This document shows positions 38,129 through 48,610 of a stretch of DNA of 64,000 nt, in pieces. A model generated the notes under the pieces. It was given only the letters and a program-made list of their open reading frames with translations, was not told the DNA's origin and searched no databases. The stretch comes from Barthelona sp. PCE. Lineage: Eukaryota > Metamonada: BaSk clade. Every line of letters begins with the position of its first letter. The first letter of the stretch is position 1. The stretch spans positions 1,302,001 to 1,366,000 of the forward strand of contig JAUFOR010000008.1 in NCBI GenBank assembly GCA_040285745.1. Direction: 5' to 3'. Both the position numbers and the translations under genes were made by a program.

Positions 38129-40213
38129 TTATGAGCTGCTACCCGGTTGATAGGGAGGCTGTTGTCCAAAGACAGGCAATCCACCCATTGGATTACCAGG
38201 AGCTTGATAATTTGTCGTAATACAGTACGGTGAGGCGCGTTCGCAGGTGTCAGTGACACGAACCATAAAAGAACGATACCAGTTCAATCCTTGGTTCATG
38301 TTACCAATAATACTATCATAAATATTAGTAAACTGCTCCAGCATGAAGTGCTGTTGTTGTGCGTTGGGATTAGAGATCTGTGCAGGTCCGCCTTGATGAT
38401 TCTGTTCAATATCGGAGATCATTGCATTCTGGCGGTTATTTTGTTGCTCTGAAACGGCCTGCAACTTCGTATCAATTTGGTTGAACATCATATCGACCTC
38501 TCCCATCTTTGCAGGGTTACGGAGCGCCTCAATAGCACCATCAACCTCCATCTTGACATCGTTCAGCAGCTTGGTGCGCTCATCGAATAGATTTAGAAGA
38601 AGCTTGACCTTTCCCTGTACCATAGCGGCGCGTTGCTGCTGCATCTGATCACCGTAGATCATGGGCTGGGCCAAATTTTGTGCAACTGCATCAATTCCGC
38701 CCTGATCGAGAGCACTTAAGATGGGGATATACTGCATTACTTGATCGTCCGCAGTCTTGTCCGCAGCCTCTGCCTGTGCAATAACACTCATCAAGCCTGA
38801 TACCTCCGACGTGATCTCTGCTGGGGCGGTTGTGCTTTGAAGGGCCTGAGACGTATTGGTTAACAGACGCTTCACCTCTGTTCTCAACCCGTTGCGCTCG
38901 TTTGCAATAGTCTGGATGCGGGTATACCCGCCCTTCTCAATTACACCTTGCAACTTCGTCTTTAGCTCTGCTGGCAGTTCTTGGACGACTGATCCCAACC
39001 CCTTGGACGTCAAGAACTGGCGTCCAGTAGTTGTGAGCTGATCGAGCTGCTGGTAATACGTGTTGTAAACAGTCTGGAAACGGGTAACATTTTCATTGTA
39101 GACCTGAAGCTGACGCGGGCTCAGTAAATTTTGGAAGTTTTCAATATCCTCAATCTCGTATCCCTTGACTTCGTCAACAAGGCGCTTGGGTTGCGGAAAA
39201 ACCAGATCCTCATATTCGGGGATTTGTGCAAAGAAAAACTTATCATTATCCACTTTAGCCTTCTCGTGGCGACCTCTGAGGTTGAACAGCATCTCTCTTG
39301 CCTTCTTTAGAAGGATGGGATGGGGTTCTGTTGTTCCCTGACCACCAGGATTGGTGGCTGTGATGTTGGCGGCTGTGTTGAGTGAGTTTAGTGCCTGTTC
39401 GAGCCAAGCGAGCTCATCACCGAACTCGTTAGCTTTTTGGGCCTCGTCAGCCTTTACGATAGCATATTCTGCACGCAAAATGAGTTCACAACAGCGACAG
39501 TGAGTCCAGAATAAGTTTGGAAATTTCGCTCTAAATGACTGCGGGGCTGCAGAAAATTGATCACAGGCCTGTTTGTAGAATTCAACTGCTTGCCAGTAGA
39601 GACCTAAAACAAGAGGGTGAGCTGGACCACGTGTGAGTGATACGTGTTTAGCAAATGCTTCTTGTGCCTCTGCAAGGAACATGAATTCGCACGCTTTGAG
39701 CCAGTGCTCGGTGAGGTCAACCGGTACGACACCCAGCTCGGGGTGTTTCACACGGTAGTCACGAATAGCCTTAGATATATTCGCAGCCTTGACAAGCAGT
39801 CGTCCAACTTGCTTATAGCACTCGGAGGTGTCCTCTGCTTGTTGAGATGCCACATGTGTGAGGCTTGCCATGTAGTTGTACATGACACTAATCACCTCAA
39901 AGGCTGCGTAATTGGAGCTGTATTTCTGTGACGAATCAAAGGAACTACGCCATTGCCATTGGAATTTGACAATTCCATGGCTCATGTCCGAGAAGAAGTG
40001 ATGCTTCACGTTTTTAAAAAGTCGAAGGTATTGCTCGTAAAGATCAAGTTCGGTGCAATCTTGCAACTGCTGACGAATTGAGTTTATATTGTTGATTGCT
40101 TGAGCGTACTGTGCTGGGTCAACTCCGAAATCTTTGCTCAAAGCGTTATTAAGGATCGAATCTAGTTGGATTACCGAGCCTTTCTTAAAAAACAATGCTA
40201 ATTGGTGTTCCAT
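38129..40213 (-). CDS. BRO1-domain protein (ALIX/Bro1-like ESCRT adaptor)
   Basis: A 694-residue protein. The N-terminal 370 residues form a BRO1 domain: YAAFEVISVMYNYMASLTHVASQQ, equivalent to the conserved 'E...vlfNiaal.s..a' helix, lies near 100-125, with 'A..fy.qA' helices after it. A helical V-like region follows at about 370-640. A short Pro/Gly/Gln tail (PVFGQQPPYQPGSSS) resembles the proline-rich tail of ALIX. These proteins bind ESCRT-III (CHMP4/Snf7) and act in endosomal sorting, membrane abscission and repair. The convergent plus-strand gene stops 41 nt away. A GTCATTC element lies about 27 nt upstream of the ATG. Confidence 0.9.
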   Translation of the reverse strand: MEHQLALFFKKGSVIQLDSILNNALSKDFGVDPAQYAQAINNINSIRQQLQDCTELDLYEQYLRLFKNVKHHFFSDMSHGIVKFQWQWRSSFDSSQKYSSNYAAFEVISVMYNYMASLTHVASQQAEDTSECYKQVGRLLVKAANISKAIRDYRVKHPELGVVPVDLTEHWLKACEFMFLAEAQEAFAKHVSLTRGPAHPLVLGLYWQAVEFYKQACDQFSAAPQSFRAKFPNLFWTHCRCCELILRAEYAIVKADEAQKANEFGDELAWLEQALNSLNTAANITATNPGGQGTTEPHPILLKKAREMLFNLRGRHEKAKVDNDKFFFAQIPEYEDLVFPQPKRLVDEVKGYEIEDIENFQNLLSPRQLQVYNENVTRFQTVYNTYYQQLDQLTTTGRQFLTSKGLGSVVQELPAELKTKLQGVIEKGGYTRIQTIANERNGLRTEVKRLLTNTSQALQSTTAPAEITSEVSGLMSVIAQAEAADKTADDQVMQYIPILSALDQGGIDAVAQNLAQPMIYGDQMQQQRAAMVQGKVKLLLNLFDERTKLLNDVKMEVDGAIEALRNPAKMGEVDMMFNQIDTKLQAVSEQQNNRQNAMISDIEQNHQGGPAQISNPNAQQQHFMLEQFTNIYDSIIGNMNQGLNWYRSFMVRVTDTCERASPYCITTNYQAPGNPMGGLPVFGQQPPYQPGSSS

Positions 40214-40515
40214 ATTGGTGTTTGCGGTTTATGGGTGAATGACAAACTTAGTATAGGGACATAAAGTAGAAAGCAAGTTTATTTGTGTTCTTGATGTACT
40301 GTTACATTTACTAAACTCTGTTAAGCATATAAGGCTTTGATGGAAGACTGTTTGTATTGCCACCTTTTAAATGACAAAGAGAATTCTCTTCAAGAATTCC
40401 CAAAATATCGTGGTTCTTATCTTTATTTTTGTTATTTAACCAGCACAATGTTTTTGAAATTCAATCAAAAGCACATTTGCATCAATAACAAGCCATAAAT
40501 TAAGCTACGCACGCT

Positions 40516-41298
40516 TTACTGAGAAAGACGGATATTCAGTTCCGTTGTAATCTCTCTAATCGAAACTCTTCCTTTTTCTGTGATGAAATCGGCCAGGTGC
40601 TCGAAATCCTCTTTTGAAACATAAAAGAAACGACCACGATCATCAAAAACACCAGATATCATATCATAATTGAGCATTTGGTTGAGTCGATTGACTATCT
40701 CTTCAACAATCATGTTAAACTCTGTAGCAAGATCCTCAAGCGTCACAATGCGTGCATCCTTAATATAATTGATGAATTTTGAGAGCTTCTCGTCATCTTC
40801 ATCATGGATATCGGCGTGAAGTGTACCTTCTGTTTGGACAGTGAAAGAATCCTTCCACTTCTCAAACTCCTCCTGCTCCTGTCGTTCCTTTTCCTGTTCT
40901 ATCTTACGAATACGCTCTTGTTCTATCTCATCAAGACGAGCTTGTTCTTCTTTTCTTTCGCGTTCTTTTTCCATATCCTTGCGCTCCTTCTCTTCTCGGT
41001 CGCGCTGTGCAGCAAGCCTTGCTTCTCTGTTTCGACGACGTTCCTCTTTGAGTTGATCTTTTAACATTCGGCTTTTGCTCACTTTTGTCTGTTTTGATGC
41101 AGGTTTTTTACCACTCCCGCGTACACCCACACGAGAACCACCCAGTTTACGGGTATCTTTGATTCTGTTCATCCTGTTTTCTTCAGCAAGAGCTTCTTCC
41201 TCAGCCACATGTGCTTTATAGGCCCTTAGCCTCACAATAATGAAGACTGTGAATGTAATGAGTATCAATGACGTTACGATAACCTCGAACGACAACAT
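40516..41298 (-). CDS. DDRGK domain-containing protein (UFBP1/DDRGK1)
   Basis: A 260-residue protein with an N-terminal membrane helix (about 4-25). A long charged coiled coil (about 65-150, Arg/Glu/Lys rich) follows, then a C-terminal winged-helix DDRGK domain: FEKWKDSFTVQTEGT, FINYIKDARIVTLEDLATEF, ISGVFDDRGRFFYVS and RVSIREI. The eponymous motif reads DDRGR. DDRGK1 anchors the UFM1 E3 ligase UFL1 to the ER for ribosome UFMylation and ER quality control. Its presence implies that the organism keeps the UFM1 system. Length is slightly below the human protein, with all domains kept. Confidence 0.93.
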   Translation of the reverse strand: MLSFEVIVTSLILITFTVFIIVRLRAYKAHVAEEEALAEENRMNRIKDTRKLGGSRVGVRGSGKKPASKQTKVSKSRMLKDQLKEERRRNREARLAAQRDREEKERKDMEKERERKEEQARLDEIEQERIRKIEQEKERQEQEEFEKWKDSFTVQTEGTLHADIHDEDDEKLSKFINYIKDARIVTLEDLATEFNMIVEEIVNRLNQMLNYDMISGVFDDRGRFFYVSKEDFEHLADFITEKGRVSIREITTELNIRLSQ

Positions 41299-41358
41299 TG
41301 ATGAGTGTTACGGGAATAAAACAAAAAACTAGCAATAGAAAATAGTTTATTAAAATGA

Positions 41359-44300
41359 TCAGACTCTTGGAGCGGGAGAGATGCCAAAAGTCTCGAGGAG
41401 CTTAGTGCGAATCTCCTTCATCTCTTCAGTGGGTCTAATCCAATCGGTGGTTAATAATAACATCTCGATATCAGCATCTCCGAATCTGGGAAGGTGTTTG
41501 TGGGCCATGAATGCCATGAGCAGACGTTCTCCTGCGAGTTTTCTGACCTTTGCATAAGGACAAGCAACAAGCCCAATTAGAACGCTAAGAACTTCATTGG
41601 ACGCGGTTTCAGAAGCCAAAGAGGCAGAAAGGACCTCAACAAACTCCAGGATGACTGAAATATTGCGACATCCCTTCATCTTTCTTCTGATTTCTCTAAC
41701 AATCTCAATAATATCATCCTTTAAGATATCTTGGTTCAACAATGAGCGCTTGTTAAGGAGAGAAATGGCACGTAGACAGCTATGTATGTCGTTGGACTTA
41801 TCGTACTCATTTCCACAGTTTTGAACAGCTGGGAGCAAACAGTTAAGAAATGCCGTGGACATACCCTCCACCTCGTTAAAGATAGTATAGCACACATCCG
41901 CGGCACGATTTGCACATGTCTCGCTGTGACTACCAAGTGAGTTAATGAATCCCATACATAAAGAATCAAGAATATCAATCTCCTCCCTGACCTTAGCGTC
42001 AAGAGCATTAACGATGAAAGGAGACCAAACCTCGTAAAATGATTTACCGATAATCCAAAGTGAGTTCTGCTTCTTGAAGCGATCCATCGTAACCTCAACG
42101 AACTTATCACTTAGGTGAATGCTGACATCATGAGGGCAAATACTCAACAAGAACTTATCCATCTTGAATACATCAGGGTTCGTGAATATTAAATCGGTAT
42201 CAAAAAGAGAGAACGTAGTTTTTTTCTCGTACTTGGTAATAAGACTGAAGAAACACGTGATGGCGAGGTCACGTACGCTGTCGTACCACTCAAATATGAG
42301 GCGCATCAGATCGTTAACATAAAGCATCAGGTACTCCTTGAACTGATCATGGGACATAAATTTGCTGTACTTGCTTACCAGAACACGGTAGAAAACACAA
42401 CCAGCCTTCAGTGCAGCTTGGCGCACAAATCTGCCGACACCACCGCGTGAGTCAGCGATGTAATCATTCAAGCATCGATGAAGTGCTTCCGATACAAGGG
42501 CAATTTGTTCTGCTCCCTCGTGCTCAGTGAGCTTATCAAAGTAATCGCATACAACGTACACGAGAGACTGGATGGCTTGTTTCTTTGTCTCATAGTCACG
42601 AGCGTCTTTGTTCTCGGGGTAAATGGTAGCCTTATATAATTCCTGAATAACCTCTGACAGACACTCATGAGGGATGTCCTTGAACACACGGAAGGCAAGA
42701 CAGGCACCTCGACTGTGTGAAACGTTCTCACTAGAAATTCTGTCTATCAATGTGTTAACGTCAAAGAACGAACAAATACCAATTGCTTTAGCTGCAGACT
42801 CTCTGATGGCCTCATCCGGGTAGCCCAGGTGGTACATCAGCATGTCAACGTATATTTTCTTATAGTCAACTTTAGAAGTGTAAAATGTCAGCTCAATGGG
42901 GAACATCATGAAAATTGCTTCCATCAGGGTGTTGATTGCTTCTCTGATTTTTGCGCCTCCACGACCTCTGAAAAGACGTTGGTCATCGATAGTGCTGGGA
43001 ATATCCATAATATTCCAAAGGTGTTGCTCCAAACCAGATTTGAATGGTACGGCACGGATGATAGCTGCTATACTTGAGATTGCAGTGCATCTAACGAAAG
43101 GCTCGTGGTTTGTAACTCGGGTGAAGAGCTCGGGGATAGTGATGGGAAGAACAACATCAGGGTAGAGGTTGCAGATTCCTGCCAACAATTCAACTGCGAG
43201 CTCTCTCAACTTAGGATCAGTGTGCTCCAGACGGGAATCCAACAGATAGGAGACGAAGGTGTTCACGTACTGTGGGTAGTTCTTACAGATGTAGATACCA
43301 ACTTCCATATGCGCACGTGTAACGTTTCCAACAATGAAGTAGTCAGCCTTCTGTATCAAGTCGATTCCGTCAACAAAAGTCACAGTCTGTCGACCGACCA
43401 TTTCCTGGAACGCAGCACTGGCAGCGCGTCTGCAGTTAATCTCTCTGTCGACGCACATGGCAAGGAGCAAGCGGTCGGTAATGAGTGGCAGGTACTCCTG
43501 CAGCTCTCCATTGGCGTAAGTCCTGAAGAACGCCCAAAGTACATACGCAGTGGCGTCTCTAATGTTAGAACCGACATAACGCTTACCTACGAGTTTTTCG
43601 AAGAATAGACAATCGCAGATGATAGGGATTAGGGGTCCAATACGATGAGGAAGCAAGAGCCCACGGATGGCAAGCTCGGCAATGGCAAGTAGTGCACCAT
43701 GCCACACGTACTCCGGTTCGAATGATGAGAACATAGACATTATGAAAGCGACAACCTCGTCCGCCAAGAACTTGGGAAGGCGCTGTACGATACGGCCAAC
43801 ACCAGCGCTTGCAAGGACGCGGAGATCCGTGTCTGAGTCCTTGATACCATCTAAGCATAAGCAAAGAACAAACTCGAGAATCTCGCCATTTACGCAACCA
43901 GCAAAATCATCATCATTAAGTTCATCTTCATCCTCAGCAGCACGTGCCTGGGTCTGGACAGATGTATTTGATGACTCAGCGTTGGTTGTATATACAAACG
44001 GCTCATCAGTGAAACCCTGGATGCTGATGTTGTCAAAGAGAGACGATGCCTCCTTTTTATACTGCCACTGGGGTTTTTGGGCTGGGATGAGAATAAGGGC
44101 TGTCTCTTGTGCGAAGCCTAGATATACCTTACGAAGCAAACTCGATTTGCTATTCAGCGCCCGATCTTCGAACATCTTTAGCAGGTTAACGTATGTATCG
44201 ATGTGCTTGAGGTGCACTTTTGTTTGACGCAGGTTGAGAACTGTAGTAAGTGTGTCAAAAACACCGTTAATGTAAAACGAATCGCTACGGTTATCAGATG

Positions 44301-45003
44301 AAACGAGTTCAGTCAGTTTCTCAGTGGATTCCTTCAAGAAACGGGGGAGATACACAGGGAGAACATCACCTCTATTTAGAAAACGACCAAGAACAAGTGC
44401 AGCAGCATTTCTAACAGCGCCCGAGCGAGATATATACGTAAGTCCCAGTTCATAGATAATATCGGTTGCATGGGTTTCATCTGTCTCAGTGGCAGTATCC
44501 ATAGAATCCAGATCAAATGGGAGAAGTAGTAAGGTAGACATCCACATGAGCAGACAGTATTCGATGTGCCAGTATTGGTTAACATCAATTTCCTTCAGCA
44601 GAGTGCATGCAGCAACAACGGGCTCGAAATCAGGGACCTGATGAGGGACGAGCTTGACGGCAACCTCGGGACCACGGACTTTGAAGAGTTCAAAGAGAAA
44701 GATGGAGACATTATGGAGGCGCTTGAGGCATGAATGAAAGTCATCAGTGTCTTTCTCAAGAGTAAGAAGTTCTGTTGAGAAGTTACGGACACCTTCGATC
44801 AGAATGTTGATAAGATCACGAACAGCATCATCAATCAGTGTTGGTTGCTCTAAATATCCGTTCAATACTATTGATTGCATCTGCATGGAGTAAGCATCAA
44901 TTTCTACTCCGTCGCGTAGGCGGTAGCAAAATGCAGTAATTTGACCACAATGCTCAAAATGAGAAAGAGCCACTTTTTCAGTGACAGAGTTCAGTACGTC
45001 CAT
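41359..45003 (-). CDS. Tubulin-folding cofactor D (TBCD)
   Basis: A 1214-residue HEAT-repeat protein, close to the usual TBCD length. Recognisable segments include LFELFKVRGPEVAVKLVPHQV and LLMWMSTLLLLPFDLDSMD in the N-terminal 170 residues, then IKDSDTDLRVLASAGVGRIVQRLP and WHGALLAIAELAIRGLLLP around residue 390-450. RDATAYVLWAFFRTY follows, matching the family's 'RDAACYVCWAFARAY' block. TBCD with cofactors C and E drives alpha/beta-tubulin heterodimer assembly in the cytosol with Arl2. A TTCTCATTATAAAT element lies 20-35 nt upstream. The gene is intact and uninterrupted. Confidence 0.95.
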   Translation of the reverse strand: MDVLNSVTEKVALSHFEHCGQITAFCYRLRDGVEIDAYSMQMQSIVLNGYLEQPTLIDDAVRDLINILIEGVRNFSTELLTLEKDTDDFHSCLKRLHNVSIFLFELFKVRGPEVAVKLVPHQVPDFEPVVAACTLLKEIDVNQYWHIEYCLLMWMSTLLLLPFDLDSMDTATETDETHATDIIYELGLTYISRSGAVRNAAALVLGRFLNRGDVLPVYLPRFLKESTEKLTELVSSDNRSDSFYINGVFDTLTTVLNLRQTKVHLKHIDTYVNLLKMFEDRALNSKSSLLRKVYLGFAQETALILIPAQKPQWQYKKEASSLFDNISIQGFTDEPFVYTTNAESSNTSVQTQARAAEDEDELNDDDFAGCVNGEILEFVLCLCLDGIKDSDTDLRVLASAGVGRIVQRLPKFLADEVVAFIMSMFSSFEPEYVWHGALLAIAELAIRGLLLPHRIGPLIPIICDCLFFEKLVGKRYVGSNIRDATAYVLWAFFRTYANGELQEYLPLITDRLLLAMCVDREINCRRAASAAFQEMVGRQTVTFVDGIDLIQKADYFIVGNVTRAHMEVGIYICKNYPQYVNTFVSYLLDSRLEHTDPKLRELAVELLAGICNLYPDVVLPITIPELFTRVTNHEPFVRCTAISSIAAIIRAVPFKSGLEQHLWNIMDIPSTIDDQRLFRGRGGAKIREAINTLMEAIFMMFPIELTFYTSKVDYKKIYVDMLMYHLGYPDEAIRESAAKAIGICSFFDVNTLIDRISSENVSHSRGACLAFRVFKDIPHECLSEVIQELYKATIYPENKDARDYETKKQAIQSLVYVVCDYFDKLTEHEGAEQIALVSEALHRCLNDYIADSRGGVGRFVRQAALKAGCVFYRVLVSKYSKFMSHDQFKEYLMLYVNDLMRLIFEWYDSVRDLAITCFFSLITKYEKKTTFSLFDTDLIFTNPDVFKMDKFLLSICPHDVSIHLSDKFVEVTMDRFKKQNSLWIIGKSFYEVWSPFIVNALDAKVREEIDILDSLCMGFINSLGSHSETCANRAADVCYTIFNEVEGMSTAFLNCLLPAVQNCGNEYDKSNDIHSCLRAISLLNKRSLLNQDILKDDIIEIVREIRRKMKGCRNISVILEFVEVLSASLASETASNEVLSVLIGLVACPYAKVRKLAGERLLMAFMAHKHLPRFGDADIEMLLLTTDWIRPTEEMKEIRTKLLETFGISPAPRV

Positions 45004-45020
45004 TTGAAAGTACTATATTT

Positions 45021-45034
45021 ATAATGAGAAAAGG
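45021..45034 (-). promoter_or_regulatory. Candidate initiator element (TCATTATAAAT) before TBCD
   Basis: On the minus strand the sequence reads TTTTCTCATTATAAATATAG, about 20-30 nt before the ATG at 45003. It contains the T-rich TCA element recurrent in this window. Confidence 0.3.
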
Positions 45035-45351
45035 ACAGAAAAGTAAAAACAAAAAATAAGGACCACTCATCTAATTGCAAAGATTTATATCACAGTCAAC
45101 ATGCGACATATACTCTGTAATATTCCGGCATGGTAGTTATTTTTCGTGCGGTTGCATTTTCAAAAACCTGCCTTCAATAGTACATTGGAGAAGTATGGGA
45201 GAATTACTTGCTTACAAGTTGTACATCAGCGGCATGTTATGAATCATAGTTACATTTGGAACTTGTTATTCATAACACCAAATTCAGTGGTAGGATTTCT
45301 TTATTGTTTCTGACTGTTCCATCCTAATTATTAAGGCCACGTTCTCCTGAT

Positions 45352-47304
45352 TTACATTATATGCTTCAGCTTAACGTAAAAACGTTCTCCCTCTTCGGTA
45401 AAAGGATTATAGGTGGTTTGTACAAATTTGGCTGTTTGGAAAAACTGTGATACATCAAAAGATTCAACGAAGCGAACCCACCCATCAGTCTTTTTAAAAG
45501 AAGTTATTTCGATCGCAGTTGTATCAGGATTAAATGTGTACACCCGATACACATTATCGATGAATGTGGAAAGATTACAGTCCAAATCAAACAGTTTTGT
45601 CAGCTCTAAATCATCAGTATAGCCATAGATCCCATCTGGACATACTATTGTGTGACTATCAATAAAGGTTGAGAAATTATAAATGGCAGATTCTATATCA
45701 GCAGTTTTCTCAGATTGGGTATCACAAAGTTTACCATTCTCGTTGTCAAAATAGAACCGATCATTGTATATATTAGGAGTAAACCATTCATCACCCTCAA
45801 GGTCCTCATATTCTTTCTCTTCTTGCGTCCAAATTCCGTTTTCGTCTCTTGTTACAGTTACAAGTAGATTCTCACATGTGAAAATCAGCTTATCACGTGA
45901 ACTGAAGTATATATCGCCCAACAAAGATTCCTCAGTGATGTTTTCAACAATATTTGTTCGTATGTCAATCATCCTCCACCTATATGCACGATCAAGATAT
46001 ACAACGTGATGTTCCCCGACCCACGACCTGCACTTGCATTGATCTTCAAGAACGCAGCGTGTGAATACATCTTTTATGTCTTTACGCACATCAATTTGAT
46101 ACATGAGAAAGTTGTGGAAAACAGAAAGCTCATTATTGTCACTTATTTTGCTATGTAAACGCTCAGATGGACTGTTGGAAATCTCCTTCGGTATATGCAT
46201 AGCTGTTTCATTCTCAAAGTCCATCACAAGGATGCCTGAAGGTGTTTTGTATGATACTGTCTTGTTATACGCAAAAAATATTACATTGAGGTCAGGAACT
46301 CTTGGGTATTGTGCGCAATGCCAAGCAAAGCAACCTAAATCCAATAAGTTTCCTGATCGTAATTCATAAACATTTGAGTGAAGGGAAGTAAAATGGTAGG
46401 AGAAAGGAATATTGGTTAACACAGCTTGTGAATTCACTTCAGAGGAGCTAAATGTACATGAACTTGCTGTACATAATATTACTCTACTTGATCGACTTTT
46501 CAGCTGGTACTGCATTAAGATTTTCATAATTTTCTTTTCTCTATCAAACTCTAAAAGGTTAAAAACCGTTGTAGATTTAACTTTGAAGCAATTGAATTCA
46601 GGAAATAAACTCGATAGAGGGACTTCATGCGAACCACTTGCATCAAAAAATATTATCGATAGCAAACGACGATCGTCATTGTTGAACGGAAGTCTTAGTA
46701 TAGCGTTGGTATTGCAGAAGTGAAAGAATTCCGCCTTATTATGTAAAGCGGCGAAATCGAGGGGAAATTGGTCGTTAATCCAACGTACGATCGATCCATT
46801 TGGATTAAACGACATTTTAACAACTTCTTCTCCCATTTTGATATGATAAGTGTTACAACAATAAGGCAGCTTGTCATCATCAAAGAGTATTTCATTTCTC
46901 TCATTAAGATCAAATGGATATAATTCATCATTGTAATCAACAATTCCAGAGCATCTACTGGTCATCTCATGAATACGATAATAAGGACCAATTATTGATA
47001 TCGATTCGATTGTTCTTCTGTCGCTATCGAATAGGTGTAACATGGTTAAGTTATCATTGACTTTTTCAACAAGATAATAGACTGATGAATCCCAGTTTGC
47101 CCGTTGAAGTGAAGACTTATTTTTGCCATTTAACAGAACAATAGGATCGTCGGAGAAGGTGAGAACCGACCTTTGATAAGCTTGCCCTTCCTTATTAACA
47201 ACAGTGAACCCCATATTGCTATTAAAAAAATTGAGATTCCCTTTGATACCATTTCCCAAGTCTACAGATGAGTTATCATCCATATCACACATGATTTGCG
47301 GCAT
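45352..47304 (-). CDS. Uncharacterised beta-rich protein, resembles the 10.7-12.6 kb gene
   Basis: A 650-residue cytosolic-looking protein beginning MPQIMCD, with no signal peptide or membrane helix. The whole chain alternates short hydrophobic strands and acidic/Asn turns (for example SIVRWINDQFPLDF, VVYLDRAYRWRMIDI, IVCPDGIYGYTDDL), as in beta-propellers. No WD or Kelch signature is clear. Length, the MP-x-I start and general composition parallel the protein encoded at 10728-12584. A lineage-specific family is inferred but not proven. Confidence 0.75.
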   Translation of the reverse strand: MPQIMCDMDDNSSVDLGNGIKGNLNFFNSNMGFTVVNKEGQAYQRSVLTFSDDPIVLLNGKNKSSLQRANWDSSVYYLVEKVNDNLTMLHLFDSDRRTIESISIIGPYYRIHEMTSRCSGIVDYNDELYPFDLNERNEILFDDDKLPYCCNTYHIKMGEEVVKMSFNPNGSIVRWINDQFPLDFAALHNKAEFFHFCNTNAILRLPFNNDDRRLLSIIFFDASGSHEVPLSSLFPEFNCFKVKSTTVFNLLEFDREKKIMKILMQYQLKSRSSRVILCTASSCTFSSSEVNSQAVLTNIPFSYHFTSLHSNVYELRSGNLLDLGCFAWHCAQYPRVPDLNVIFFAYNKTVSYKTPSGILVMDFENETAMHIPKEISNSPSERLHSKISDNNELSVFHNFLMYQIDVRKDIKDVFTRCVLEDQCKCRSWVGEHHVVYLDRAYRWRMIDIRTNIVENITEESLLGDIYFSSRDKLIFTCENLLVTVTRDENGIWTQEEKEYEDLEGDEWFTPNIYNDRFYFDNENGKLCDTQSEKTADIESAIYNFSTFIDSHTIVCPDGIYGYTDDLELTKLFDLDCNLSTFIDNVYRVYTFNPDTTAIEITSFKKTDGWVRFVESFDVSQFFQTAKFVQTTYNPFTEEGERFYVKLKHIM

Positions 47305-47407
47305 GTTATAGTTGTACAGTGGTAGGAATGGGATGAAATATTTTTAACCTGATTTTCCAATGCACTTTCAGCCTAAAACGCCCGTTTCAGTGGTATTTAT
47401 TCACAAA

Positions 47408-48610
47408 CTACGACAAAAAATAGAGGGGATCATAGAAACCTTTCTTCTTTGTAAATGATACAGTAAAAGTAGCAGTAGCCATAAATCCATCACAACCTTG
47501 GTAATAGACTAGGAAAGAATCATCCTTTCCATCAATAGGACGCATGCCTTCAACAAAAACAACATCAGGTGTAAGACCATCAATATTGGTAGAATTGTCA
47601 CATTTCTCCCACACCTCAGTGGGACTAAGGATTGGTTCCTCACTTCTGTGTAGGATCTTTTTGGGATCATCCTTGTCCAAAATCAAAAAGCCAATGTTAT
47701 ACTCCAGCTTCCAACCTGGCTTTGAACTGATTTGACCCACTTCTCTTGCTGAATTATACAGGAACAGAAGGTTGCCATCGCTGAGCTTCATTGGCGCAGG
47801 ACCGGCCTCGACCAAGGCAGAGTCGAAGTGATCGTTACGGACTTCCATCCACGGTGTTGTGCGCTCATTCTCCCAGTGTAGCATATCATCAGATGTGCTC
47901 CAGTAAAGAGAGTAGTCGCCCCATATCATGCTATGGTTCTTCTTAGGCCACTTTTCGTTGATAATGACAGCGCCACTCTTTGAATCGCCGTCGTTCTGCT
48001 CCCAAAGCGGCCCATACTTCGTCCATGAGCCAGGGAGACCAGTGGGACTCGTGGCGACAGCAAGGTGGGGGCTAAGAGTGTCATCGTCTCTGTATTTAAC
48101 AGCTGTATAATGCATATAGTAAAACCCGCTCTTTTCCCAATAAACAACACGAGGATCCTCTACACCACCATTATCAACACCTGCAGTGTTGGGGGCGAGT
48201 AAAACATCGTCCATTGTGATGTGAGACCATGTACCATCGGGTTCTGACTCAGCAAACATGATATAACTAGGTCCAACGTCGTAGAAGGTGGGGCCGCTTA
48301 CGTTCTGGCAGCGAACAGCAAGTGAGTGCTTGATTGTGCCATCTGGTTGATGAAGAGGGATGTAAGCACTGTTGTAGTTCCAACGGAACACACTATCTGT
48401 CTCGTTGAGGAACATACCATGTTTAACAACATCGACTTTCCAGCTAACACGGCGCTGCATAGCTGCAGCTACAGCCCAAATAAGTAGAATAGTGAGTACG
48501 ATAAGCAGGATGACAGTGATTGATCTTGTGATTCTGTTACAAAGACTCCTGTTCTCTACTCCCGAGGTAGAGTTAACAGGAAGCTCAATTGCAGCGTAAC
48601 CCGTTGACAT
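47408..48610 (-). CDS. Membrane-anchored GH130-type glycoside phosphorylase/hydrolase
   Basis: A 400-residue protein. A short N-terminal cytosolic tail is followed by one hydrophobic helix (about 28-50), predicting a type II Golgi or surface enzyme. The rest is a five-bladed propeller matching GH130: GGVEDPRVVYWE (the 'EDPRi' motif), LAVATSPTG, SKSGAVI, LYWSTSDDMLHWE, EAGPAPMKLSDGNLLFLYN and NIGFLILDKDDPKKILHRSEEPIL. The C-terminal VYYQGCDG corresponds to 'vYYGaaD'. GH130 enzymes phosphorolyse or hydrolyse beta-mannosides. The ORF has an ATG 60 nt upstream (48670), but TCAC directly before ATG at 48610 and the topology favour the shorter form. The family is mostly bacterial, so transfer is possible. 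Confidence 0.75.
   Translation of the reverse strand: MSTGYAAIELPVNSTSGVENRSLCNRITRSITVILLIVLTILLIWAVAAAMQRRVSWKVDVVKHGMFLNETDSVFRWNYNSAYIPLHQPDGTIKHSLAVRCQNVSGPTFYDVGPSYIMFAESEPDGTWSHITMDDVLLAPNTAGVDNGGVEDPRVVYWEKSGFYYMHYTAVKYRDDDTLSPHLAVATSPTGLPGSWTKYGPLWEQNDGDSKSGAVIINEKWPKKNHSMIWGDYSLYWSTSDDMLHWENERTTPWMEVRNDHFDSALVEAGPAPMKLSDGNLLFLYNSAREVGQISSKPGWKLEYNIGFLILDKDDPKKILHRSEEPILSPTEVWEKCDNSTNIDGLTPDVVFVEGMRPIDGKDDSFLVYYQGCDGFMATATFTVSFTKKKGFYDPLYFLS

Noticed and set aside
43105-43608. A 167-codon plus-strand open frame
   Set aside because: It lies wholly within TBCD, which has unmistakable family similarity on the minus strand. The plus-strand product has no recognisable domain.
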